A DNA stretch of 64,000 nt. It comes from JACPYG01 sp964356545. GTDB taxonomy: Bacteria; Patescibacteriota; Minisyncoccia; Minisyncoccales; Staskawiczbacteraceae. This document shows, one piece after another, positions 57,441-64,000 of this stretch (the stretch's first letter is position 1; every line of letters begins with the position of its first letter). The translations under genes were made by a program, and so were the position numbers. Location of the stretch: assembly GCA_964356545.1 (NCBI GenBank), contig CAYHHX010000001.1:14866-78865 (forward strand), read 5' to 3'. The notes under the pieces were generated by a model. The model ran no database searches. It saw only the letters and a program-made list of their open reading frames with translations, and was not told the origin of the DNA.

Positions 57441-58688
57441 ATGGAAAATTTAAATAACAATCAAAAAGGATTCGTCATTACTTTAATTGTATTTTTTATT
57501 TTATTAATAATGATAAGCGTTGCTCTTAGTATGAGTTCTTTAGCTTTTTATAGGCAGAAAATTACTAACGATGTTGTAAAATCAACTCAAGCGTACTATA
57601 CAGCTGAATCGGGCATAGAAGACTCATTATTACGTTTAAATAATGATTCTCAAATGCCACCACTTTCTTATAGTTTAACTGTTAATAATTCTACGGCCGA
57701 TGTAGTTATACCTGCAATTATTGGCGGTTCAAGGTCTATTAGTTCGCAAGGAAACAATAGCGGACTAATCAAAACAACGCAAGTTGTTTATGCTATAGAT
57801 GCACAAGGAGTTTCTTTTCACTATGGCGCTCAAGTGGGAGCAGGGGGGCTTTCAATGTCAAATAGCAGCAGAATAATAGGCAGTGTTTTTTCTAACGGCA
57901 ACATATCGGGTTCAACAAGCACGATGATTGATAATGATGTTATAATTTCTGGCAATGGAAATCGACTTGACGAAGTTCATGTAAAAGGAAATGTTCTTGC
58001 TTATAGTTGTAGTAATTCTATAATTGATGGAAATTTAACTTATGTTGTAGGAGGCACTAATAATTGCACAGTGAGTGGTACTACTTCTGTTCAATCTGGT
58101 GAAATTGCTCCACAATCTTTACCTATTTCTCAAAGTCAAATTGATGACTGGAAAAGTGATGCGGAAGCTGGTGGGACCACTGGCGATATTAGTCTTTCTG
58201 GTACTCAAACAATGTCTTTAGGTCCCAAAAAAATTACAGGTAATTTATCTCTTAGCAATAGCGCCGTTCTTACTTTGACTGGCACTGTTCATGTAACAGG
58301 AAATATTACTATAAGCAATAGCGCTAAAATAAAACTTGATAGTACTTATGGTTCGTTGAGCGGAGTTATTTTATCGGATGGAAATATTTCTTCCAGCAAT
58401 TCCTCTGTTCTGCAAGGGTCTGGTCAAGCCGGAAGTTATCTTTTAGTTTTTTCAACTAACACTTCAAACTCGGCCATTTCTATTAATAATAGTGCAAGTG
58501 GGGCAATTTTTTATGCAAGCGCAGGAGGCATTACAGTTTCTAATAGTTTTAGCGCTCGTGAAGTAACTGCATATAAATTGATAATGAGTAATAGTGCAAC
58601 AATTACTTACGAAAGCGGTTTAGCAAATGTATTTTTTTCTAGTGGACCAGCGGGCGGTTGGAAAGTCATAAGCTGGGAAGAAAAATAG
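57441..58688 (+). CDS. PilX-like protein with Ser/Asn-rich beta-helix
   Basis: 415 residues. KG-FVITLIVFFILLIMISVALSMSSLAFYRQKI is a PilX-type N-terminus, followed by AYYTAESGIEDSLLRL, a conserved PilX feature. From about residue 130 repeated turns such as LSMSNSSRIIGSV, NLSLSNSAVL, NITISNSAKI and ISSSNSSVL suggest a right-handed beta-helix of the polymer-forming/adhesin type. It may sit at the pilus tip or on the surface. No +5 Glu, as in other PilX proteins. Confidence 0.85.
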   Translation: MENLNNNQKGFVITLIVFFILLIMISVALSMSSLAFYRQKITNDVVKSTQAYYTAESGIEDSLLRLNNDSQMPPLSYSLTVNNSTADVVIPAIIGGSRSISSQGNNSGLIKTTQVVYAIDAQGVSFHYGAQVGAGGLSMSNSSRIIGSVFSNGNISGSTSTMIDNDVIISGNGNRLDEVHVKGNVLAYSCSNSIIDGNLTYVVGGTNNCTVSGTTSVQSGEIAPQSLPISQSQIDDWKSDAEAGGTTGDISLSGTQTMSLGPKKITGNLSLSNSAVLTLTGTVHVTGNITISNSAKIKLDSTYGSLSGVILSDGNISSSNSSVLQGSGQAGSYLLVFSTNTSNSAISINNSASGAIFYASAGGITVSNSFSAREVTAYKLIMSNSATITYESGLANVFFSSGPAGGWKVISWEEK

Positions 58689-58735
58689 TGCATTAAATAA
58701 TGCACATATTAAATTTTTAGTGGTATAATTAGCTA

Positions 58736-59827
58736 ATGCTGAAATTTTTAAATTTAGAGCCAGAAATATTTGGGATAGATATTAGTGATTCATCTTTAAA
58801 AATCGTTAAGCTTATAAGAAAGCGCAAAGTTTTTAGGTTGGTTTCTTTTAATGAGGTAAAAATAAAAAAAGGAGTTATAAAAGAAGGCGTAATACAAGAT
58901 CAAGAAACTTTGGCAAATATTATAAAAATGGCCTGTAGTACGGTTAAAGGAAAAAAACTGGGCACAAAATATGTTATTGTTTCTTTACCAGAAGAAAAAT
59001 CTTTTTCACAATTAATTCAGATGCCAAAAATGACAGAAGAAGAATTAAAACTGGCCTTGCCTTTTGAGGCAGAAAATTACATACCTTTGGCTATTAATAA
59101 GTCTTATTTAGATTTTCAAGTTATTAACTCAAGTAAAAAAAATTCAAAATCCTTAGATTTATTAGTTAATGTAATGTCAAGAACCATAATTGATTCTTAT
59201 GTATTATGTTTGAAGAAGGCTGGCCTCATGCCTTGTATTTTGGAGGTAGAGCCACAGGCTATTGTTAGGGCTTTGTTAAAAAATGGAGAAAATAATTTAC
59301 CTATAATTCTTATCGACTTGGGACGCGATAGTACTACTTTCATTATTTTTTATGATAATTACATACGCTTTACTTGTTCTATTCCTATTTATTCTCAACA
59401 GTTGACAAATGCTATTTCCGATAGTCTGGGCATTAATTTGCATGAAGCCGAAACATTAAAAATAAAATATGGTTTAAAGAAAAGAGAAAAAGAACATTAT
59501 AATATTAGTAAAATTATAGAACCAGTTTTACATGATTTGGTGATACAAATCAAAAAATATATAGATTTTTATTACGGACATGCAACTCATGAATATTCTC
59601 CACATGACGGTAAGATAGAAAAGATTATTTTATCTGGCGGAGGAGCAAGTTTAAAAAATCTACCAGATTTTCTTTCTAAAGAATTAGAAATTCCAGTAGA
59701 ACTTGGTAACCCGTTTATTAATATTATTTTACCTAAAAATAATAATTTTCCTAAAGAAGATATTTTGTCGTTTACCACTGTTTTAGGGCTGGCATTGCGA
59801 GGATCGAATGAGCAATTAGATTATTAA
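58736..59827 (+). CDS. pilM: Type IV pilus assembly protein PilM
   Basis: 363 residues with the actin-like ATPase fold: IFGIDISDSSLKIVKL (phosphate 1), IILIDLGRDSTTFIIF (phosphate 2) and IILSGGGASLKNLPDFLSKEL (adenosine motif). PilM binds the N-terminus of PilN on the cytoplasmic side and links the inner-membrane alignment complex to PilB/PilC. It has an extended -10 (TGGTATAAT) about 15 bases upstream, so it may start a second transcript inside the operon. Confidence 0.93.
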   Translation: MLKFLNLEPEIFGIDISDSSLKIVKLIRKRKVFRLVSFNEVKIKKGVIKEGVIQDQETLANIIKMACSTVKGKKLGTKYVIVSLPEEKSFSQLIQMPKMTEEELKLALPFEAENYIPLAINKSYLDFQVINSSKKNSKSLDLLVNVMSRTIIDSYVLCLKKAGLMPCILEVEPQAIVRALLKNGENNLPIILIDLGRDSTTFIIFYDNYIRFTCSIPIYSQQLTNAISDSLGINLHEAETLKIKYGLKKREKEHYNISKIIEPVLHDLVIQIKKYIDFYYGHATHEYSPHDGKIEKIILSGGGASLKNLPDFLSKELEIPVELGNPFINIILPKNNNFPKEDILSFTTVLGLALRGSNEQLDY

Positions 59828-59842
59828 CAATAAGTCTAATAT

Positions 59843-60406
59843 ATGATTAATCTTTTACCACCAAAAGAAAAAGAACAATTATTTTTAGAAAGAAATAAAA
59901 AGTTAGTTATAATTTTAGGATACATAATGATAATTTCTTTAATTTACTTAGCGTTGGTTTTATTTTCAGTAAAGTTTTATGTTTTAGAACAAATGAGTCA
60001 CCAAAAAAGTACTTTAAATACTATTGAAGCAAAATACCAAACAGTCGATTTTTTATCTTACAATGATATTGTTAAAAAATATAACGCCTATTTAACCAAA
60101 GTAAACACTTTTTATAAAAAAGAAATATATCTTAGCGACGCAATAAAAACCATTTTGGATACCGAGAGACCAGATGGATTATTTTTTAATGATATGTCTA
60201 TAAAAATTAACGAAAAAGATAATAAAATCAAAGTAACTATTGCTGGTATAAGCAATACAAGAGATAATTTACTAACTTTTAAAGATAATATTAAAAACAA
60301 TAATAAAATAGAAAATGTTTATTTCCCACCCAATAGTTGGATAAAGATAAAAGATATCAATTTTAATGTAACTTTTGAAATTTTACATGATAAAAAATCA
60401 AAATAA
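59843..60406 (+). CDS. pilN: Type IV pilus alignment protein PilN
   Basis: 187 residues. MINLLPPKEKEQLFLERN is the cytoplasmic peptide that PilM binds in known systems, followed by one membrane helix (LVIILGYIMIISLIYLALVLF), a coiled-coil and a small beta-alpha domain (INEKDNKIKVTIAGISNTRDNLLTFKDNI). It works with PilO. Starts 15 bases after pilM and overlaps pilO by 20 bases. Confidence 0.92.
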   Translation: MINLLPPKEKEQLFLERNKKLVIILGYIMIISLIYLALVLFSVKFYVLEQMSHQKSTLNTIEAKYQTVDFLSYNDIVKKYNAYLTKVNTFYKKEIYLSDAIKTILDTERPDGLFFNDMSIKINEKDNKIKVTIAGISNTRDNLLTFKDNIKNNNKIENVYFPPNSWIKIKDINFNVTFEILHDKKSK

Positions 60407-60917
60407 AATTTACATAATTATCATTATTTTTATATTAATAGCATTGATGCTGATTGTATTTTTAATATATCCGGTTTTAAGAGATATTCAAAATGGTTCT
60501 AAAGAAATTTTATCAAATAAAAGCAAAGTAGCTTTTCTTAATAAACAAAGGAATGAATTAAATGGTTTTAATAGAAAATATAATAATGACAGTTACGATT
60601 TAGAAAGAATTGATCAATTATTTGTTGATTCAAAAAATCCGATTGATTTTGTCGAGTTTTTAGAAAAAACCGCTAATGACTCTGGGATTACTATGGATAT
60701 TAAATTGAATATTTCTTTATTAGATAAAGGTTTTAATAAGTGGCCAGTTGCCATTTCTAATATTACTGTTACTGGAGAATTCTTCAATATATTGAAATTT
60801 TCTGAAAAATTAAATACAAGCCCTTATCTAATGATGATAAAAAATATAACAATTAAAAAGTCGCAGCAAGTTTCGGCGGTTGATGCTAATTTTTTAGTAG
60901 AGGCTATTACTAAATAA
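60387..60917 (+). CDS. pilO: Type IV pilus alignment protein PilO
   Basis: 176 residues from the ATG at 60387 (MIKNQNK). One membrane helix (IYIIIIIFILIALMLIVFLIY), a coiled-coil (NKSKVAFLNKQRNELNGFNRKY) and a ferredoxin-like domain (IDFVEFLEKTANDSGITMDI ... FFNILKFSEKLNTSPYLMMIKNITI). The domain plan and place after pilN fit PilO, though sequence is diverged. It overlaps the end of pilN, showing translational coupling. Confidence 0.88.
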   Translation: MIKNQNKIYIIIIIFILIALMLIVFLIYPVLRDIQNGSKEILSNKSKVAFLNKQRNELNGFNRKYNNDSYDLERIDQLFVDSKNPIDFVEFLEKTANDSGITMDIKLNISLLDKGFNKWPVAISNITVTGEFFNILKFSEKLNTSPYLMMIKNITIKKSQQVSAVDANFLVEAITK

Positions 60918-60921
60918 ACCA

Positions 60922-61269
60922 ATGGAAAAACTTTATAAAAAATCTCCTTATAATTTTAAAGAATTATTAGGCGTATATATAAAAAAACTTAAAAAAACCC
61001 CATGGACTTTAGGAAAGAATGCGTTCTTGTCTATTTTAATTTTTATTTTAATAGATATGTTAATTGGTGGATTTTTATTTTATAAGTATGTACTTTTAAT
61101 AGACGTCAAAGAGCCAGACACTACTTCTGCCTCTGATAAATTCGATGAAAAAACATATCAATCAGTTTTGAAAGAATGGGAAAAAAGAAAAAATATTTTA
61201 ATAGATTTGTCAGCATTAGATAAAAATTATACAGATCCTTTCAAACAAAATTCAGATGTGTTAGAATGA
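60922..61269 (+). CDS. Pilus-operon membrane protein, unknown
   Basis: 115 residues: a basic cytoplasmic start, one membrane helix (AFLSILIFILIDMLIGGFLFYKYVLL) and an external helical tail of about 45 residues (DKFDEKTYQSVLKEWEKRKNILIDLSAL). It occupies the place of PilP in the pilMNOP order but has no lipobox. It may be a PilP substitute. Four bases after pilO and overlapping the first possible start of the response regulator. Confidence 0.65.
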   Translation: MEKLYKKSPYNFKELLGVYIKKLKKTPWTLGKNAFLSILIFILIDMLIGGFLFYKYVLLIDVKEPDTTSASDKFDEKTYQSVLKEWEKRKNILIDLSALDKNYTDPFKQNSDVLE

Positions 61270-61295
61270 AGCTACCAAATAATATATCCGATAAA

Positions 61296-61676
61296 ATGAA
61301 AAAAATTATTCTCGTAGAAGATGACCCCGCGATTATAGATATTTATCAAATATTGATGAAGAAAGCTGGTTTTGATGTGCGCGTTATCAGTTCGGGCCAA
61401 GAGGTTATTAATATGATAAAAAATATAGAAGAAGGCGCAGAATTAAAACCAGATATTATTCTTCTCGATTTAATATTGCCAGATATCAACGGCACAGAGG
61501 TTTTTAAGGAAATTAAAAAAAATGAAAAAACTAAAGATATAAAAATTTTTATATTAACAAATCAACAAGATATAAAACCAGAACAATTAGGCGATACAAA
61601 GCCAGATAAATTCATTATCAAGGCGAATATAAGCCCAACACAATTATTAGAACTTATAAAGGAGTATTTATCTTAA
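61296..61676 (+). CDS. Response regulator receiver protein
   Basis: 126 residues from the ATG at 61296 (MKKIILVEDDPAI); an upstream in-frame ATG at 61266 would add ten. Receiver motifs: acidic pocket EDD, phosphorylated aspartate in DIILLDLILPDINGTEVFKEI, the T in FILTNQQD and K in DKFIIKANIS. No output domain, so it acts by protein contact, as CheY-like or PilG/PilH-like proteins do in pilus control. Last gene of the pilus operon; its 3' end overlaps the convergent isomerase gene by 23 bases. Confidence 0.92.
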   Translation: MKKIILVEDDPAIIDIYQILMKKAGFDVRVISSGQEVINMIKNIEEGAELKPDIILLDLILPDINGTEVFKEIKKNEKTKDIKIFILTNQQDIKPEQLGDTKPDKFIIKANISPTQLLELIKEYLS

Positions 61677-62652
61677 ATTTATCACCCTTTTTCCTTATTG
61701 TGCTTTTAAACTTTTTTATAATTTTTGTTTCTTGAGCTTTTAATCCATATTGCTCGGCTGTAAAATAAGCAGTCCAGTCGGCTATTAATAGTGAAGAAAA
61801 TATTGTTTCCCAGATATTTTTCCCATTGAGCTCTAAAATTTCTACAGGAAACCCTTTTTTTTCAAGAATATCTTTTAAAATATCCATTCTAAGAATAACT
61901 CTAGGATGGTCTTTTTTGTCTTTTAAGAATATAAAATAAAAGTGTTTTAGAAGGTTTTTTGTTTTGCTTTCTCCGTCAAAGCCAACCATTTCATTATGAT
62001 TAAGTTCTGGAAAGGTGTTGTAAAATGATGGTATTTTACCAGTTTCATTAAATCTTATTTTCCAGTTATATGCAATTGATTCATTTTTAGTGGAAGCGTA
62101 TATTATGGGCGTGAAATTTTTCAATTTTCCAGCTAATATTTTTCCTTCTTTTTCGGCTTTATTCATGTCTATGGTTTCAGCTGTTTTTTTGATTTCTAAT
62201 AAAGATTGTTCTTCTTGCATTATTTTAAGTAAAGCAACGGTACTAAAACCCAAAGCAGAACGAGGCTCAATACCAGTATCTGGTATTTTTATGTATGGTT
62301 TTTTATGCTCAATTGCCAGTTCTAATAATTTACCTCCTGTAGAAATACAGGCTATCTGCAGTTTTTTAGCAATTGCCTCGTTAAAGCCATCGATTACTTC
62401 TTCTGTATTACCAGAATAAGAACTAATAATTATTAAATAATCATTTAAGTTATTGGCCAACACTGGCAAACCATAATCATGATGAATAACTAAATTTAAA
62501 GATGGATTCCATGTTTTTAATAAATCGGCGGCAAGATGAGAACCGCCCATTCCGCACACCACAAAATTTTTAGTTAAAATCAGCGCTTCTTTATTTTCAA
62601 TTACCGGCTCAAATAGTAATTGATTTGTAAAATTCTTAATTGCTTTTTTCAT
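61654..62652 (-). CDS. SIS-domain phosphoglucose/phosphomannose isomerase
   Basis: 332 residues from the ATG at 62652 (MKKAIKN); a start at 62688 is possible. Two SIS domains: NFVVCGMGGSHLAADLLKTW, IIISSYSGNTEEVIDGFNEA (the sugar phosphate-binding SGNT), ALGFSTVALLKIM, and a C-terminal PGI/PMI domain with FPELNHNEMVGFDG, where Glu and His act in ring opening and isomerisation. Archaeal and CPR enzymes of this type interconvert fructose 6-phosphate with glucose or mannose 6-phosphate. It would link sugar-phosphate metabolism to surface glycans. Confidence 0.9.
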   Translation of the reverse strand: MKKAIKNFTNQLLFEPVIENKEALILTKNFVVCGMGGSHLAADLLKTWNPSLNLVIHHDYGLPVLANNLNDYLIIISSYSGNTEEVIDGFNEAIAKKLQIACISTGGKLLELAIEHKKPYIKIPDTGIEPRSALGFSTVALLKIMQEEQSLLEIKKTAETIDMNKAEKEGKILAGKLKNFTPIIYASTKNESIAYNWKIRFNETGKIPSFYNTFPELNHNEMVGFDGESKTKNLLKHFYFIFLKDKKDHPRVILRMDILKDILEKKGFPVEILELNGKNIWETIFSSLLIADWTAYFTAEQYGLKAQETKIIKKFKSTIRKKGDKFKINTPL

Positions 62653-62794
62653 ATTATTATGATTTTTATTTAAACTTTTGCACAGCAAATTTATTATACA
62701 TCTTTAATAAACTTTTAACAGATAGTTGCTTTTATCGTATTTTTAAGATAAAATAGAGTAATAAATTATGTAAATAACATAGAAAAAATAAAAC

Positions 62795-63934
62795 ATGCGG
62801 AAAAATATTGTAATACAAGACCCAAAGGAAAGCGCTTTAATTGAGGAATTATCAAGGAGAAGTGATATTAAGGCAGAAAGAATTAAAAAATTATTGAAAT
62901 TACCAGATTTATCGCGCACTAATGGCAGTCCGCTCAAAACTTTAATCGATAAAGTTGTTCAAATTAAAGAATTTGAAGATTTTGATGATATAATAATTCC
63001 TGAAATTATACCAACTGATATTCTTTTTGATCTTTTTGATTTTGCTAAAGACCACCCTGCTCGTAGCGAATCCGATACTTATTATATAAACGATAAAAAT
63101 GTTCTTCGCACACATGACACAGTTATGTGGTATTATTATTTTCAAGATCCTGAAATTCAAAAACGAATCGTCAATAAAGAATCGATCGGCGTTTTTTGTT
63201 ATGGAAAAGTGTATCGAAAAGATGAAGTTGACAGGCATCATATGAATGTATTTCATCAAGTGGGAGGTCTTTATTTAGTTCCTGACAGCAAAGAACAGCT
63301 TGCCTTTGAAGATTTAAAGAACGCATTAAGCCTCATTGTAAAAAGCCTTTTTGGTGAAAATGTAAAATATAGGTTTACGCCAGAAACCTTTCCTTATACA
63401 GATCCCTCTATTGAAGTTGAAGTAGAAATCGATGGTAAATGGATAGAAATATTGGGGTCTGGCATGCCCAAGAAAAGTGTTTTAGCTAATTTTGGATTAC
63501 AGGGTTACAATGGCTGGGCATTTGGTTTTGGATTAGAAAGATTGGCAATGATAAAAATGGCAATACCAGATATAAGAATACTTTGGTCGGATGATGTAAG
63601 AATTACTAATCAACTTAAAGATATAAATAATAAATATAAAGAGGTTAGTAAATATCCAGAAATTTCAAGAGATATTTCTTTTATAATAGACAAAAACATA
63701 AATCTAAATAATTACTACGAATTGGTGCGCGACTTAGACGAGAATTTGATTGAAGAAGTAAAACTTATAGATAGTTACGAAAGTGAGGAAAAATTTGGCA
63801 AAGATAAAAAAAGTTACACATTCCACATAATTTACAGGTCGTTAGAAAAAACCTTAACAGATGAGGAGGTAAATAAAGTTCATGATAAAATTACAGAAAA
63901 AACTAAACAAGAATTAAACGCTATTATTCGTTAA
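62795..63934 (+). CDS. Phenylalanyl-tRNA synthetase, alpha catalytic core fused to FDX-ACB domain
   Basis: 379 residues. The catalytic core has HPARSESDTYYINDKNVLRTHDTVMWYYYF (motif 1/2 region), GVFCYGKVYRKDEVDRHHMNVFHQVGGLYLV (motif 2) and GSGMPKKSVLANFGLQGYNGWAFGFGLERLAMIKMAIPDIR (motif 3). After about residue 285, KYPEISRDISFIIDKNINLNNYYELVRDLDENLIEEVKLIDSYES...YTFHIIYRSLEKTLTDEEVNKVHDKI is a ferredoxin-like anticodon-binding (FDX-ACB) domain, which in bacterial PheRS is on the beta subunit. This is the layout of monomeric mitochondrial PheRS. No pheT is recognisable in the window. Promoter TTGCTT-17-TAAAAT upstream. Confidence 0.88.
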   Translation: MRKNIVIQDPKESALIEELSRRSDIKAERIKKLLKLPDLSRTNGSPLKTLIDKVVQIKEFEDFDDIIIPEIIPTDILFDLFDFAKDHPARSESDTYYINDKNVLRTHDTVMWYYYFQDPEIQKRIVNKESIGVFCYGKVYRKDEVDRHHMNVFHQVGGLYLVPDSKEQLAFEDLKNALSLIVKSLFGENVKYRFTPETFPYTDPSIEVEVEIDGKWIEILGSGMPKKSVLANFGLQGYNGWAFGFGLERLAMIKMAIPDIRILWSDDVRITNQLKDINNKYKEVSKYPEISRDISFIIDKNINLNNYYELVRDLDENLIEEVKLIDSYESEEKFGKDKKSYTFHIIYRSLEKTLTDEEVNKVHDKITEKTKQELNAIIR

Positions 63935-63950
63935 TTAAAAATAATAAAAA

Positions 63951-64000
63951 ATGAAAATAAATATTAAAGACACAGACGAAAAGGAAAAAAAACCTAAAAA
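63951..64000 (+). CDS. Start of a gene cut by the window end
   Basis: ATG at 63951, 16 bases after the PheRS stop; the visible product is MKINIKDTDEKEKKPK, lysine and glutamate rich. It does not look like the start of PheT (usually MKVxxxWLxEY), but too little is visible to name it. Confidence 0.4.
   Translation, partial: MKINIKDTDEKEKKPK

Noticed and set aside
1..64000. CRISPR array, rRNA, integrase or phage genes
   Set aside because: No regularly spaced repeats, rRNA signatures, recombinase or phage structural genes were seen.
1..64000. Reassignment of TGA to glycine or tryptophan
   Set aside because: Many genes end in TGA at the expected family length (for example rpiB and the RAYT gene), and glycines and tryptophans are coded normally.
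63951..64000. pheT directly after the PheRS gene
   Set aside because: The visible start is lysine/glutamate rich and unlike PheT, but the gene is cut by the window, so this is not proof of absence.

Overview
The window looks like chromosome of a Patescibacteria (Candidate Phyla Radiation) bacterium, probably of Parcubacteria type. The evidence is low GC, the standard genetic code (TGA used as stop), many genes without a clear Shine-Dalgarno (SD) sequence, a sparse sugar-phosphate metabolism (RpiB, Rpe, split transketolase, PfkB kinase, class I aldolase), a compact type IV pilus operon and many short nucleotide-cleaning enzymes. The lineage is inferred from gene content; no marker gene was searched.

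Layout. 1-250: tRNA genes (two CAT, one GTC). 439-1885: pyrophosphatase, deoxyribosyltransferase-like and Nudix genes. 2401-9072: a giant secreted SpvB/FG-GAP/RHS protein with a lipase-like C-terminal tip and a small membrane protein next to it (toxin and immunity candidates). 9086-10130: two nested REP-associated tyrosine transposase (RAYT) genes whose terminal motif recurs at about 15 sites in the window. 11973-23766: sugar-phosphate genes, interrupted by a minus-strand block with an FAD-linked oxidase and a four-gene operon (NAD-synthetase-like, nitrilase-like, LysA-like decarboxylase, ATP-grasp). 23974-32536: small membrane proteins, a TrpR-like regulator, a glutamate-cysteine-ligase-like enzyme, a GGCT-like protein, HIT, CYTH, Maf, NYN, DUF84, Nudix and kinase genes. 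32634-41505: an unusual cluster of Nudix, HPr-kinase-like, cupin, ProRS-like, radical SAM, a tRNA-Cys-shaped RNA, a protein with a CysRS-like tail, a guanylate-kinase-like protein and CysRS. 41651-52372: membrane proteins, a SET protein, a histidine kinase and several broken copies of its 3' end, Nudix genes, a glycosyltransferase-like protein, an MccF-like peptidase, a metalloprotease-like protein and a toxin-antitoxin pair. 52461-61676: type IV pilus operon (pilB, pilC, four pseudopilin-type genes, pilM, pilN, pilO, a small membrane protein, a response regulator). 61654-64000: SIS isomerase (minus), a PheRS of mitochondrial domain layout, and the start of another gene.

Two gene styles are interleaved. 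AT-rich genes have weak or no SD and often overlap. Other genes are visibly richer in GC, have a clear SD, and several stand alone with their own TTGACA-type promoter and perfect hairpin terminator (YerC-like, GCS-like, deoxynucleoside-kinase-like, radical SAM, CysRS, the unknown at 49374). Repeats are unusually rich for such a genome: RAYT end motifs, a four-copy unit encoding a 46-49 residue peptide with its own promoter and terminator, histidine-kinase 3' fragments, and a hairpin element whose ends look like a tRNA T-arm.

The best candidate for an undescribed system is 33220-41505. It combines a tRNA-Cys-like RNA with an abnormal anticodon arm, paralogues or pieces of two aminoacyl-tRNA synthetases, an HPr-kinase-like protein, a cupin and a radical SAM enzyme. 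The NAD-synthetase/nitrilase/decarboxylase/ATP-grasp operon at 15685-19705 is the second. Function is inferred from family resemblance in both.
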